A stretch of DNA of 64,000 bases from Burkholderiaceae bacterium (GCA_024235855.1 JACKLN010000009.1:62001-126000); one strand, 5' to 3'. Numbered from the stretch's first letter, positions 20,222 to 29,343 are shown. Notes: a model not told the origin generated them from the sequence alone. Numbers and translations: made by a program.

Positions 20222-21802
20222 ATGAAGCTGAACGCCCTGCTCGCTGCGGCCGCACTCGCCACCTCGGCACTGGCCGTGAGTGTGCCGGCCACGGCGGCCA
20301 CCCTGCGCTGGGCCGCGCAGAACGACATCCTGACGCTGGACCCGCATTCGCAGAACCACGCGACGACCAACGCCATCCTGATGCACGCCTACGAGGGCCT
20401 GACCCGCTACGGCGTGAACCGCGAGATCGAGCCGGCGCTGGCCACCAAGTGGACCATCATGAGCCCCACGCAGGTGCGCTTCGAACTGCGCAAGGGCGTG
20501 AAATTCCACGACGGTTCGCCCTTCACCGCCGATGACGTGCTGTTCTCCTTCGACCGCATCCGCCAGCCGCAGGGCACGATGCAGATCTACGTCACCGGCA
20601 TCTCCGAGATCAAGAAGATCGACAGCCACACGATCGACGTGATCCTGTCGGCGCCGCAGCCCATCCTGCTGCGCAACATCATCGACTTCCGCATCATGAG
20701 CAAGGCATGGGCGGAAAAGAACAACACCACGAAGACGCAGGACTACAAGGCCAAGGAAGAGAACTTCGCCTCGCGCAACGTCAACGGCACTGGCCCGTAC
20801 AGGATCCTGGGCTGGCAGCCGGAGCAGCGCATCCTGATGTCGCGCAACGACGCCTGGTGGGACAAGACCACCGGCAACGTCGACCAGGTCGTCTACACGC
20901 CGATCGCCAACCAGGCCACGCGCGTGGCGGCGCTGCTGTCGGGCGAGATCGACATGCTCACCGACCTGCCGACGCAGGACGTGGATCGCCTGCGCCGCTC
21001 GCCGGGCCTGAAGGTGCTGGACGGCCCCGAGGTGCGCACCATCTACCTGGCGCCCGACATCGGCAGCCCGGAGCTGAAGTTCAGCAACGTCAAGGGCAAG
21101 AACCCGTTCGCCGACAAGCGCGTGCGCCAGGCGCTGAGCATGGCCATCGACCGCGAGGCCATCAAGCGCAACATCATGCGCGGCCTGTCGATCCCGGCCG
21201 GCGTGATGGTGGCGCCGGGCGTCAACGGCAACTCGCCGGAGGTGGACAAGCCGGTGAAGGTGGACCTGGCCAAGGCCAAGGCGCTGATGACCGAAGCCGG
21301 CTACGGCAACGGCTTCACGGTGCAGATGAACTGCCCGAACAACCGCTACGTCAACGACCAGCAGATCTGCCAGGCGGTGTCGGCCATGTGGGCCAAGCTG
21401 GGCGTGAAGGTGGACCTGGTGGCCGAGAACATGGCCACCTTCATCCAGAAGGTGCAGAAGTTCGACACCTCGCTGTACCTGCTGGGCTGGGGCGTGGCCA
21501 CCTACGACGCGCAGTACACGCTGCAGTCGCTGGTGCGCACCCGCACCTCGGGCGCCGACGGCAACTTCAACTTCTCGAAGATCAACGACCCCGAGGTGGA
21601 CAAGCTGGTCGACGCGATGAAGACCGAGGTCGACACCGCCAAGCGCAACGCGATGATCAAGGATGCCCTGGTCCGCACGCGCGACGAGGTGCTGCTGATC
21701 CCGCTGCACCACCAGATGCGCCCCTGGGCGATGAAGACCAACGTGACGACCATCCACCGCTCGGACGACCGGCCGGAGGCGCGGTTCACGTCGGTGAAGT
21801 GA
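20222..21802 (+). CDS. Peptide/nickel-type ABC transporter substrate-binding protein (family 5)
   Basis: Periplasmic solute receptor of 526 residues. A Sec signal peptide (MKLNALLAAAALATSALAV, cleavage near VPATAA) is followed by the SBP_bac_5 fold: LRWAAQNDILTLDPHS, then RFELRKGVKFHDGSPFTADD, the family signature. The C terminus has VLLIPLHHQMRPWAM. Such proteins bind oligopeptides, dipeptides, glutathione or other large ligands; the ligand cannot be told from sequence. No permease or ATPase gene follows, because a terminator lies just downstream, so this is an orphan receptor in this window. Confidence 0.92.
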   Translation: MKLNALLAAAALATSALAVSVPATAATLRWAAQNDILTLDPHSQNHATTNAILMHAYEGLTRYGVNREIEPALATKWTIMSPTQVRFELRKGVKFHDGSPFTADDVLFSFDRIRQPQGTMQIYVTGISEIKKIDSHTIDVILSAPQPILLRNIIDFRIMSKAWAEKNNTTKTQDYKAKEENFASRNVNGTGPYRILGWQPEQRILMSRNDAWWDKTTGNVDQVVYTPIANQATRVAALLSGEIDMLTDLPTQDVDRLRRSPGLKVLDGPEVRTIYLAPDIGSPELKFSNVKGKNPFADKRVRQALSMAIDREAIKRNIMRGLSIPAGVMVAPGVNGNSPEVDKPVKVDLAKAKALMTEAGYGNGFTVQMNCPNNRYVNDQQICQAVSAMWAKLGVKVDLVAENMATFIQKVQKFDTSLYLLGWGVATYDAQYTLQSLVRTRTSGADGNFNFSKINDPEVDKLVDAMKTEVDTAKRNAMIKDALVRTRDEVLLIPLHHQMRPWAMKTNVTTIHRSDDRPEARFTSVK

Positions 21803-21821
21803 GCGTCAGCGGCTGACGTGC

Positions 21822-21847
21822 GAAGGGGCCCTGCGGGGCCCCTTTCT
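21822..21847 (+). terminator. Rho-independent terminator between the convergent binding-protein and amidohydrolase genes
   Basis: A perfect 9-bp stem (AAGGGGCCC at 21823-21831 with GGGCCCCTT at 21836-21844, loop TGCG) is followed by TTTCT. It lies 20 bases after the plus-strand stop and could act in both directions. Confidence 0.8.
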
Positions 21848-21876
21848 CATCGTGGGTCATCGTGGCGGCCGAGGCT

Positions 21877-23130
21877 TCAGGCGGCCAGCCGGTCCGTGAT
21901 CACCCGCCCGCCCTGCATCAGCAGCCGGATGCCGGTTTCAGGCGTGGCCAGCATGTCCAGGCCCGTCGCCGGGTCGCCGTCGACGATCAGCAGGTCGGCC
22001 AGCGCGCCCGGCGCCAGCACGCCGATGTGGCGTTCCTGCCCCATCAGGCGCGCCGCCGTGAACGTGGCGCTCTGCAGCAGCGCCAGCGGCGCAACGGCCG
22101 GCGCCCGCAGCGTGAACTCGCTGTTCTGGCGCGCATGCATGTGGCCCAGCAGGTCGGTGCCGAAGACCACCGGCACACCTTCGGCATACGCGATGCGCAC
22201 CGCCTCCAGGCCGCGGTCGGCCACGTACTTCAGCTTCTCCAGCATCGCCGGCGACCAGCCCAGGCGCTCGCCCTCGTCGGCCAGCGCGGCGTAGGTGGCC
22301 AGCGTGGGCACGAAGTAGGTGCCGTGCGTCTTCATCACGCGTGCGGTGGCTTCGTCGATCAGGTTGCCATGCTCGATGCTGCGCACGCCGGCCTGCACCG
22401 CGCGCGTCACCGCCCGGGGCGAATAGGCATGGGCCAGCGCGTAGCGGTTGGCCGCCTCGGCCTCCTCCACCGCCGCGCGCAGTTCCTCCATGCTGAACTG
22501 CGTGCCGTCGATCGGGTCGTTGGGGCTGGAAACGCCACCACCGGCCATGATCTTGATCTGGTCCACGCCCTGGCGCACCTGCTCGCGCACCGCGCGCCGC
22601 ACCTCACCCACGCCGTCGGCGATGGCGCCGGCGATGCCCAGGCCGGCGCAGGCGCAGAACATCGGCTGACGCACCCCCTGCGGCCGCATGTCGGCGTGGC
22701 CACCGGTCTGCGAGATGGGCTGGCCGGCGATGAACAGGCGCGGCCCCTCGAACAGGCCACGCGCCACCGCCTCGCGCAGGCCGCGGTCGGCCCCGGCGGC
22801 GTCGCGCACCGTGGTGAAGCCGCGCCGCAGCATGGCCGACATCAGCTGGCCGCTCTCCGCCGCCACCAGCGAGGCCGGCGCCAGCGCCGAGGCGGCCAGG
22901 TCGTGCGACGTGGCCACCACGTGCACGTGGGCGTCGATCAGGCCCGGCAGCACGGCGCGGCCGCCGGCATCGATGCTGCGCGCCACGTCGTCGACCTGCA
23001 GCGGCTCGGCCGTGACGTGGACGATGCGGTCGTCCTCGATGACCACGGTGCAGTCGTCACGGAAGACCGCGGCAACACTGTCGAACACCCGCGCGTGGCG
23101 GATGACCTGGCGCACGGGTGGGCGGCTCAT
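21877..23130 (-). CDS. Metal-dependent amidohydrolase family protein
   Basis: A 417-residue member of the amidohydrolase superfamily, nearest in layout to imidazolonepropionase / Xaa-Pro dipeptidase-like hydrolases. Metal ligands visible are His-x-His in LIDAHVHVVATS, a candidate carbamylated Lys in IKIMAGGG, His in YALAHAYSP, His in RSIEHGNLID and Asp in VFGTDLLGH. The natural substrate is not evident; cyclic or peptide amides are likely for this subgroup. I chose the ATG at 23130 (MSRPPVRQVIRHARVFD), 11 bases after the nitronate monooxygenase stop, so it may be the last gene of that operon. Confidence 0.85.
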   Translation of the reverse strand: MSRPPVRQVIRHARVFDSVAAVFRDDCTVVIEDDRIVHVTAEPLQVDDVARSIDAGGRAVLPGLIDAHVHVVATSHDLAASALAPASLVAAESGQLMSAMLRRGFTTVRDAAGADRGLREAVARGLFEGPRLFIAGQPISQTGGHADMRPQGVRQPMFCACAGLGIAGAIADGVGEVRRAVREQVRQGVDQIKIMAGGGVSSPNDPIDGTQFSMEELRAAVEEAEAANRYALAHAYSPRAVTRAVQAGVRSIEHGNLIDEATARVMKTHGTYFVPTLATYAALADEGERLGWSPAMLEKLKYVADRGLEAVRIAYAEGVPVVFGTDLLGHMHARQNSEFTLRAPAVAPLALLQSATFTAARLMGQERHIGVLAPGALADLLIVDGDPATGLDMLATPETGIRLLMQGGRVITDRLAA

Positions 23131-23141
23131 GTGCGCCGCAC

Positions 23142-24101
23142 TCAGCCGCCGCAGACGCGCGCGCGCGCCTCGCGGTACTCGCGCGCCAGGCGCTCGCACA
23201 GTTCACGCGCCGGCACCACGGCCTTGACCGCGCCGATGCCCTGGCCGCAGCCCCAGATGTCCTTCCAGGCCTTCTTGGCGCTGTCGCCGCCGCCGAAGTT
23301 CATCTTGCTCGGGTCGCTCTCCGGCAGGTTGTCCGGGTCCATGCCGGCGTTGCGGATCGACGGCTTCAGGTAGTTGCCGTGCACGCCGGTGAAGAGGCTG
23401 GAGTACACGATCTCGTCGCTGTTGCTGTCGACGATGCACTGCTTGTAGGCCTCGCTGGCGCGCGCCTCGTCGGTGGCGATGAAGGCGCTGCCGATGTAGG
23501 CGAAGTCCGCACCCATGGCCTGCGCTGCCAGCACCGCGCCGCCGGTGGCGATGGAGCCCGACAGCGCCAGCGGGCCGTCGAACCACTCGCGGATCTCCTG
23601 GATCAGCGCGAACGGGCTCTTCACGCCGGCGTGGCCGCCGGCGCCCGCGGCCACCGCGATCAGGCCGTCGGCGCCCTTCTCGATGGCCTTGCGCGCGAAG
23701 GCGTTGTTGATGATGTCGTGCAGCACCACGCCGCCCCAGGCGTGCACCGCGTCGTTGATGTCGGTGCGCGCGCCCAGGCTGGTGATGACGATCGGCACCT
23801 TGTACTTGGCGCAGACCGGCATGTCGTGCTCGAGCCGGTCGTTGGTCTTGTGCACGATCTGGTTGATGGCGAACGGCGCCGCCGGGCGGTCCGGGTTGGC
23901 CTTGTTCCAGGCCGCCAGGCCCTCGGTGATCTCGGCCAGCCACTCGTCGAGTTGCTCCGCCGGGCGCGCGTTGAGCGCCGGCATCGAGCCGACGACGCCG
24001 GCCGTGCACTGCGCGATCACGAGCTTGGGGTTGCTGACGATGAACAGCGGCGAGCCGATGATGGGCAGCGGCAGGTTCTGCAGGACGGGGGGCAAGGGCA
24101 T
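23142..24101 (-). CDS. Nitronate monooxygenase family FMN protein
   Basis: FMN-dependent TIM-barrel protein of 319 residues of the nitronate monooxygenase / 2-nitropropane dioxygenase family. Recognisable parts are IIGSPLFIVSNPKLV at the N terminus, VAAGAGGHAG (phosphate and active-site His region), LSGSIATGGAVLAAQAMGAD and YIGSAFIATDEA. The ATG at 24101 overlaps the stop of the acyl-CoA dehydrogenase gene in a TGATG junction. The coupling to fatty-acid oxidation genes suggests a role in acyl or enoyl metabolism rather than nitroalkane detoxification; that is inference. Confidence 0.88.
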   Translation of the reverse strand: MPLPPVLQNLPLPIIGSPLFIVSNPKLVIAQCTAGVVGSMPALNARPAEQLDEWLAEITEGLAAWNKANPDRPAAPFAINQIVHKTNDRLEHDMPVCAKYKVPIVITSLGARTDINDAVHAWGGVVLHDIINNAFARKAIEKGADGLIAVAAGAGGHAGVKSPFALIQEIREWFDGPLALSGSIATGGAVLAAQAMGADFAYIGSAFIATDEARASEAYKQCIVDSNSDEIVYSSLFTGVHGNYLKPSIRNAGMDPDNLPESDPSKMNFGGGDSAKKAWKDIWGCGQGIGAVKAVVPARELCERLAREYREARARVCGG

Positions 24102-25876
24102 CAGAAGGCCTCCAGGGGCATGGACATCACCGCGTCGGCGCCGGCGACGACGCTGTCGCGCTGGCCGGGCACACGGCTGAGGATGTGGTCGGCGTAGAAG
24201 CGCGCGGTGGCGATCTTGGCGCGCATGAATTCGGCGTCCTCGCCGGCGGCGAGCTTGTCCTCGGCCACCATCAGCGCTCGCGCCATCTGCCAGCCGGCCA
24301 TCAGGTTGCCGGCCAGCATCAGGTAGGGCACCGAACCGGCGTAGACGCCGCCCGGGTTGGCCTTGCCTTCGGCGGCCATCCAGTTCACGACGTCGACGAA
24401 GGCCTCTCGCGCCGCGCGCAGGCGCAGCAGCATGCCGCGGGCGGCCACGCTGTCGCGCTTCGCGAGTTCCGCCTCGGTGGCCTCGATCTGGCCGGCGATG
24501 GCCCTGGCGGCAGCTCCGCCATCGCGCACCGTCTTGCGGCCCACCAGGTCGTTGGCCTGGATGGCGGTGGTGCCTTCGTAGATGGTCAGGATCTTGGCGT
24601 CGCGGTACATCTGCGCCACGCCGGTCTCCTCGATGAAGCCCATGCCGCCGTGCACCTGCACCGCCAGGCTGCTGACCTCCAGGCTCATCTCGGTGGAGAA
24701 GCCCTTCACCAGCGGCACCATGAACTCGTAGAAGGCCTGGTTCTGCGCGCGCGTGGCGGCATCCGGATGCGCGTGCGCGGCGTCGTAGGCGGCCGCGGCC
24801 ACGCCGGCCATCGCGCGGCAGCCCTCGGTCAGCGCGCGCATCGTCATCAGCATGCGCTTGACGTCCGGGTGGTGGATGATGCCGCCGCCCGCGGGCGTGG
24901 AGCCGTCCACCGCCTTGCCCTGCACGCGGTCGCGCGCGTAGCCCACGGCCTTCTGGTAGGCCCGCTCGGCCAGCGCCACGCCCTGCATGCCCACGGCATA
25001 ACGCGCCGCGTTCATCATCACGAACATGTAGGCCAGGCCCTGGTTCTCCTGGCCCACCAGGTAGCCCACCGCACCGCCGTGGTCGCCGTACTGCAGCACC
25101 GCCGTGGGGCTGGCCTTGATGCCCAGCTTGTGCTCCAGGCTCACGCAGTGCACGTCGTTGCGGCTGCCGTCGGGCATGACCTTGGGCACGATGAACAGGC
25201 TGATGCCCTTCACGCCCTCGGGCGCACCGGTCACCCGCGCCAGCACCAGGTGGACGATGTTGTCCGCCATGTCGTGCTCGCCATAGGTGATGAAGATCTT
25301 GGTGCCGAAGATCCTGTACGTGCCGTCGGGCTGCGGCTCGGCGCGCGTGCGCACGGCGGCCAGGTCGCTGCCGGCCTGCGGCTCGGTCAGGTTCATGGTG
25401 CCGGTCCATTCACCGGACACCATCTTCGGGATGTAGGCCTGCTGCTGCTCCGGCGAGCCGGCGGTCAGCAGCGCCTCGATGGCGCCGTCGGTCAGCAGCG
25501 GGCACAGCGCGAAGCTGAGGTTGGCGCTGTTGAGCATCTCGGTGCAGGCGAAGCCGATGGTCTTGGGCAGGCCCTGGCCGCCGAAGTCCGCCGGGTGCTG
25601 CAGGCCCTGCCAGCCGCCTTCGGCAAAGGCCTTGAAGGCGTCCTTGAAGCCGGGCGTGGTGGTGACCACGCCGTCCTTCAGCGCCGACGGCTGCTGGTCG
25701 CCGGTCCAGTTCAGCGGCGCGACCACACCTTCGTTGAACTTGGCGGCTTCCTCCAGCACGGCCTGCGCGGTGTCGGCGCCGGCCTCCTCGAACCCGGGCA
25801 GCTGCGCCACGGCGTCGATGCCGGCGAGCTCCTGGATCACGAACATCATGTCCCGCACGGGGGCGCGGTAGGTCAT
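24101..25876 (-). CDS. Acyl-CoA dehydrogenase, long (DmdC-like) subfamily
   Basis: FAD-dependent acyl-CoA dehydrogenase of 591 residues, longer than the usual 380 because it belongs to the subfamily with an extra N-terminal and C-terminal domain (DmdC and FadE5-like members). Visible motifs are MNLTEPQAGSDLAAVRTRA (FAD and substrate binding), VHGGMGFIEETGVAQMYRD and IYEGTTAIQANDLVGRK with the catalytic-base Glu. AAGGAGA lies before the ATG at 25876, which decides the start. It passes electrons to the ETF encoded directly upstream. Substrate chain length cannot be told. Confidence 0.92.
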   Translation of the reverse strand: MTYRAPVRDMMFVIQELAGIDAVAQLPGFEEAGADTAQAVLEEAAKFNEGVVAPLNWTGDQQPSALKDGVVTTTPGFKDAFKAFAEGGWQGLQHPADFGGQGLPKTIGFACTEMLNSANLSFALCPLLTDGAIEALLTAGSPEQQQAYIPKMVSGEWTGTMNLTEPQAGSDLAAVRTRAEPQPDGTYRIFGTKIFITYGEHDMADNIVHLVLARVTGAPEGVKGISLFIVPKVMPDGSRNDVHCVSLEHKLGIKASPTAVLQYGDHGGAVGYLVGQENQGLAYMFVMMNAARYAVGMQGVALAERAYQKAVGYARDRVQGKAVDGSTPAGGGIIHHPDVKRMLMTMRALTEGCRAMAGVAAAAYDAAHAHPDAATRAQNQAFYEFMVPLVKGFSTEMSLEVSSLAVQVHGGMGFIEETGVAQMYRDAKILTIYEGTTAIQANDLVGRKTVRDGGAAARAIAGQIEATEAELAKRDSVAARGMLLRLRAAREAFVDVVNWMAAEGKANPGGVYAGSVPYLMLAGNLMAGWQMARALMVAEDKLAAGEDAEFMRAKIATARFYADHILSRVPGQRDSVVAGADAVMSMPLEAF

Positions 25877-25900
25877 GGGTCTTTCTCCTTCACATGGCAC

Positions 25901-25929
25901 GAGGGCGCCAGGTCTCCCTTGGCGCCCTC
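25901..25929. repeat. Inverted repeat between etfA and the acyl-CoA dehydrogenase gene
   Basis: A perfect 9-bp inverted repeat (GAGGGCGCC and GGCGCCCTC, 11-base loop) fills most of the 69-base gap. No T-run follows on the minus strand, so it looks like an RNA stability or partial-termination hairpin rather than a full terminator. Confidence 0.5.
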
Positions 25930-25945
25930 GGTGCGGATGGCTCGA

Positions 25946-26881
25946 TCAGAGCTTCTCGATCAGCTCCGGCACGGCCTGGAACAGGTCGGCCTCCAGGCCG
26001 TAGTCGGCCACGCTGAAGATCGGCGCCTCGGGGTCCTTGTTGATCGCGACGATCACCTTGGAGTCCTTCATGCCGGCCAGGTGCTGGATGGCGCCGCTGA
26101 TGCCGCAGGCCACGTAGAGCTGCGGGGCGACGATCTTGCCCGTCTGGCCCACCTGCCAGTCGTTGGGCGCGTAGCCGGCGTCCACCGCGGCGCGGCTGGC
26201 GCCGAGCGCGGCACCGAGCTTGTCGGCCAGCGGCGTGAGCACCTCGTTGAACTTCTCGCTGCTGCCCATCGCGCGGCCGCCGCTGACGATGATCTTGGCG
26301 GCGGTGAGCTCCGGCCGGTCGAGCTTGGCGATCTCGCTGCCGACGAAGCTGCTGCTGCCGGCGTTGGCGGCCGCGGCGGCCAGGCTCTCGACGGCGCCGC
26401 TGCCACCCTCGGCCGCCGCAGCGTCGAAGGCCGTCGTGCGCACGGTCAGGACCTTGATCGCGTCGGCGCTCTTCACGGTGGCGATGGCGTTGCCGGCGTA
26501 GATCGGGCGCTCGAAGGTGTCGGCGTCGATGATCTTGGTGGCGTCGCTGATCTGCGCCACGTCCAGCAGCGCGGCCACGCGTGGCGCCACGTTCTTGCCG
26601 CCGGCGGTGGCCGGGAACAGGATGTGGCTGTAGTTCTTCGCGATGGCCAGCACCTGCGCGGCGACGTTCTCGGCCAGGCCATGGGCCAGGCCTTCGGCGT
26701 CGGCATGCAGCACCTTGGCCACACCGGCGATCTGCGCGGCCGCCTGCGCGGCGGCACCGGCGTTGTGGCCGGCCACCAGCACGTGCACCTCGCCGCCGCA
26801 GGCGGCGGCAGCGCTGACGGTGTTCAGGGTCGCGCCCTTGATCGACGCGTTGTCGTGTTCGGCAATGACAAGGGCAGCCAT
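25946..26881 (-). CDS. etfA: Electron transfer flavoprotein subunit alpha
   Basis: FAD-binding subunit of the ETF heterodimer that carries electrons from acyl-CoA dehydrogenases to ETF-ubiquinone oxidoreductase. The 311 residues contain the C-terminal FAD domain with IIVSGGRAMGSSEKF, DAGYAPNDWQVGQTGKIVAP, the ETF-alpha signature YVACGISGAIQHLAGM and VAINKDPEAPIFSVADYG. Its ATG overlaps the etfB stop in a TGATG junction, as expected for subunits made in equal amounts. Confidence 0.97.
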   Translation of the reverse strand: MAALVIAEHDNASIKGATLNTVSAAAACGGEVHVLVAGHNAGAAAQAAAQIAGVAKVLHADAEGLAHGLAENVAAQVLAIAKNYSHILFPATAGGKNVAPRVAALLDVAQISDATKIIDADTFERPIYAGNAIATVKSADAIKVLTVRTTAFDAAAAEGGSGAVESLAAAAANAGSSSFVGSEIAKLDRPELTAAKIIVSGGRAMGSSEKFNEVLTPLADKLGAALGASRAAVDAGYAPNDWQVGQTGKIVAPQLYVACGISGAIQHLAGMKDSKVIVAINKDPEAPIFSVADYGLEADLFQAVPELIEKL

Positions 26882-27630
26882 CAGATCACCTTCGCTTCGT
26901 TCTTCAGCTTGTCCACCAGGGTGGCCACGTCGGGCACCTTGATGCCGGCGCCGCGCTTGGGCGGCTCGGCCACGCTCAGCGTGGTGATGCGCGGGGTCAC
27001 GTCCACGCCCAGGTCGGCCGGCTTGAGCACGTCCAGCGGCTTCTTCTTGGCCTTCATGATGTTGGGCAGGGTGACGTAGCGCGGCTCGTTGAGGCGCAGG
27101 TCGGTGGTCACCACCGCCGGCAGGTTCAGCGCCACGGTCTCCAGGCCGCCGTCGATCTCGCGCGTGACCATGGCCTTGCCGCCTTCGACCACCACCTTGC
27201 TGGCAAACGTGCCTTGCGGCCAGCCGGCCAGCGCGGCCAGCATCTGGCCGGTCTGGTTGCAGTCGTCGTCGATGGCCTGCTTGCCCAGGATCACCAGCTG
27301 CGGCTGCTCCTTGTCGGCCACGGCCTTGAGCAGCTTGGCCACGGCCAGCGGCTGCAGTTCGACGTCGGTCTCCACCAGGATGGCGCGGTCGGCGCCGATG
27401 GCCATCGCGGTGCGCAGGGTCTCCTGGCACTGCGTGACGCCGCAGGAGACGGCGATCACCTCGGTGACCACGCCCTTCTCCTTCAGCCGCACGGCCTCCT
27501 CGACGGCGATCTCGTCGAAGGGGTTCATGCTCATCTTGACGTTCGCGATGTCGACCCCGCTGCCGTCGGACTTCACGCGAACCTTCACGTTGTAGTCGAC
27601 GACGCGCTTGACCGGTACCAGCACCTTCAT
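26881..27630 (-). CDS. etfB: Electron transfer flavoprotein subunit beta
   Basis: AMP-binding subunit of ETF, 249 residues. Recognisable segments are MKVLVPVKRVVDYNVKVRV, NPFDEIAVEEAVRLKEKG, VILGKQAIDDDCNQTGQMLA and PNIMKAKKKPLD. It is first gene of etfB-etfA-acyl-CoA dehydrogenase-nitronate monooxygenase, a typical fatty-acid oxidation electron-transfer operon. AGGAG lies before the ATG. A promoter and palindrome upstream are listed separately. Confidence 0.97.
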   Translation of the reverse strand: MKVLVPVKRVVDYNVKVRVKSDGSGVDIANVKMSMNPFDEIAVEEAVRLKEKGVVTEVIAVSCGVTQCQETLRTAMAIGADRAILVETDVELQPLAVAKLLKAVADKEQPQLVILGKQAIDDDCNQTGQMLAALAGWPQGTFASKVVVEGGKAMVTREIDGGLETVALNLPAVVTTDLRLNEPRYVTLPNIMKAKKKPLDVLKPADLGVDVTPRITTLSVAEPPKRGAGIKVPDVATLVDKLKNEAKVI

Positions 27631-27670
27631 TCGCGCAGCTCCTGTGGATGGAAAGACAGATTTCGGATCG

Positions 27671-27712
27671 ATTCTAGGCCGGGAAGGCCAAAAATCGAAC
27701 GACCGTGCTATT
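27671..27712 (-). promoter_or_regulatory. Putative etfB promoter with TetR-type palindromic operator
   Basis: On the minus strand a -10-like TAGAAT (27671-27676) lies about 41 bases before etfB. Upstream, at 27693-27712, is an imperfect 20-bp palindrome, AATaGcACGgtCGTtCgATT, with 14 of 20 symmetric positions. It would cover the -35 region and reaches the last codons of the MFS gene. TetR regulators of fatty-acid oxidation (for example FadP or PsrA) are known to control etfBA in proteobacteria; assigning this site to one of them is inference. Confidence 0.45.
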
Positions 27713-29012
27713 TTATATCGTGCAGTGCCGCCTGGGCACCCTGGGCGACGTCGACCCGCGTCAGCAGCACGATGCCGGCCAGGAAGAACAGGCCGGTGGA
27801 CAGGATGGCCAGGCGGTGGTTGCCGGCCGTCAGCAGGGTGACGAGCCCGTAGGTCATCGGCCCGACGATGGCCGACAGGCGGGTGGCGAAGGTCCACAGC
27901 CCGAAGAACTCCGCGCGCTGCGCCTCGGGGGCGAACAGCGCCGCCAGCGCGCGGCCCGCCGACTGGCTGGAGCCCATGCACAGGCCGGCGAAGACCGCCG
28001 CCACCCAGAACAGCGTGGCCGTCTCGGCCAGGAAGGCCAGCACCGTCATCACCACCCAGCCCCAGAGCGTGACGGCCAGCGCCGGGCGGTGGCCGATGCG
28101 GTCCTGCCAGTAGCCGAAGGCGAAGGCCCCAACCGCCGAGGCGATGTTGACCAGGAAGACCAGCATCATGGTCTGCGTCTGCTTGAAGCCCAGCACCTGT
28201 TCGGCGTACACCGCGGCCAGCGCGATGACCACGGCGATGCCGGCCTGGTAGGCCACGGCACAGGCCATCAGCCAGACGAAGTCGCGGTAGCGCTGCGCCT
28301 CCTGCCAGGTGCGCCGCAGCCGCTGCAGCGAGGCCACCAGGCCGCCCGCCTCCAGCGCCTCCGGTTGTGGCACAGCGCGTTCCTTCAGCAGCGTGAAGGT
28401 GACCAGCGCTGCGAGCAGGTAGACCGCCGCCGTGATCAGCATCGTCACCGGCACGAAACGCGTGGCCGGCCACCCCTGCCCCTGCGCCCAGATCACGAAG
28501 CCCAGGCTCAGGCCCAGGGTCAGCATGCCGCCGAAGTAGCCGAAGCTCCAGCCCCAGCCGGAGACCTTGCCCAGCGCGTCGCGCCGTGCCAGTTCCGGCA
28601 GGAATGCAGCGATCAGCGCTTCGCCGTACGCGTAGCAGAGGTTGGACACGATGACCGCGGCCACCGCCAACCAGAGGTCACCGGGCCCGGCCAGCGCCAG
28701 CAGCGCGGTGGCCACGACGCAGCCGATGGTGGCGAACACCAGCAACCGCTTCTTGGCCGCGCGCAGGTCGGCGTAGGCGCCGATCGTCGGCATGGTCAGC
28801 ATCACGATGGCGCTGGACAGCGACAGCGTCAGCGTCCAGGCAAACGTGGCCCAGTCGGCATTGCCGGCCACCACGCCCACGAAGTAGGCGTTGAAGACCG
28901 CCGTCAGCACCACGGTCGTGTAGCCGGAGTTGGCGAAGTCGTACATCGCCCAGCCGAAGACCTCGCGCTTGGCGACGCCGGGGTTCAGGGACTCGCGCGC
29001 GAACAGGGCCAT
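27708..29012 (-). CDS. MFS transporter, UMF1/Atg22-like family
   Basis: Inner-membrane permease of 434 residues with about twelve hydrophobic segments. The N-terminal REVFGWAMYDFANSGYTTVV is the hallmark of the UMF1 (Atg22-like) group. It is followed by PTIGAYADLRAAKKRLLV (loop 2-3 motif) and KVSGWGWSFGYFGGML. In yeast Atg22 exports amino acids from the vacuole; bacterial members are uncharacterised and the substrate here is unknown. It lies upstream of etfB on the same strand, but the etfB promoter region begins at its stop, so the two are likely separate units. Confidence 0.88.
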   Translation of the reverse strand: MALFARESLNPGVAKREVFGWAMYDFANSGYTTVVLTAVFNAYFVGVVAGNADWATFAWTLTLSLSSAIVMLTMPTIGAYADLRAAKKRLLVFATIGCVVATALLALAGPGDLWLAVAAVIVSNLCYAYGEALIAAFLPELARRDALGKVSGWGWSFGYFGGMLTLGLSLGFVIWAQGQGWPATRFVPVTMLITAAVYLLAALVTFTLLKERAVPQPEALEAGGLVASLQRLRRTWQEAQRYRDFVWLMACAVAYQAGIAVVIALAAVYAEQVLGFKQTQTMMLVFLVNIASAVGAFAFGYWQDRIGHRPALAVTLWGWVVMTVLAFLAETATLFWVAAVFAGLCMGSSQSAGRALAALFAPEAQRAEFFGLWTFATRLSAIVGPMTYGLVTLLTAGNHRLAILSTGLFFLAGIVLLTRVDVAQGAQAALHDIK

Positions 29013-29044
29013 GGGTCGGATTCCAGGGGTGCGGTCGGGTGGAC

Positions 29045-29135
29045 TGGTGCCCGGAACCGGGTTCGAACCGGTACGCCCCGGTCAGGGGGCGGCGGAGTTT
29101 AAGTCCGCTGCGTCTGCCAATTTCGCCATCCGGGC
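29045..29135 (-). tRNA. tRNA-Leu (anticodon TAA)
   Basis: The minus strand folds as a class II tRNA: acceptor GCCCGGA with TCCGGGC, discriminator A and encoded CCA. The anticodon arm GCGGA-CTTAAAC-TCCGC gives anticodon TAA for UUA codons. A long variable arm (CCCCCTGACCGGGG region) and GGTTCGAACC T arm are present. Confidence 0.96.
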
Positions 29136-29191
29136 CCGGTGCTGGCCGGCGGATTATGGGCGGGAGGCAGGGTGCCCGACGCGGCAGGCCA

Positions 29192-29225
29192 GAAAGCACG
29201 AAGCCCCGGTACTGCCGGGGCTTCG
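29192..29225 (-). terminator. Strong hairpin between tRNA-Cys and tRNA-Leu
   Basis: An 11-bp perfect stem (CGAAGCCCCGG at 29199-29209 with CCGGGGCTTCG at 29215-29225) has a five-base loop. Only a short CTTT follows on the minus strand, so termination may be partial; otherwise it could be a processing spacer. Confidence 0.55.
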
Positions 29226-29232
29226 TCTTGTC

Positions 29233-29306
29233 TGGAGGCGCGACCCGGAGTCGAACCGGGCTAGACGGATTTGCAATCCGTTGCATAACCGCTTTGCTAT
29301 CGCGCC
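29233..29306 (-). tRNA. tRNA-Cys (anticodon GCA)
   Basis: The 74-base minus-strand cloverleaf has acceptor GGCGCGA with TCGCGCC, discriminator T and encoded CCA. The anticodon arm ACGGA-TTGCAAA-TCCGT gives anticodon GCA. The T arm is CCGGTTCGACTCCGG. Confidence 0.96.
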
Positions 29307-29343
29307 ATGCGGTTGCTGCTGCAACTGCGCCACATTGTGGCAA

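Noticed and set aside
24185..27079. 964-codon plus-strand open frame opposite etfA and the acyl-CoA dehydrogenase
   Set aside because: Shadow frame over several well-identified genes.
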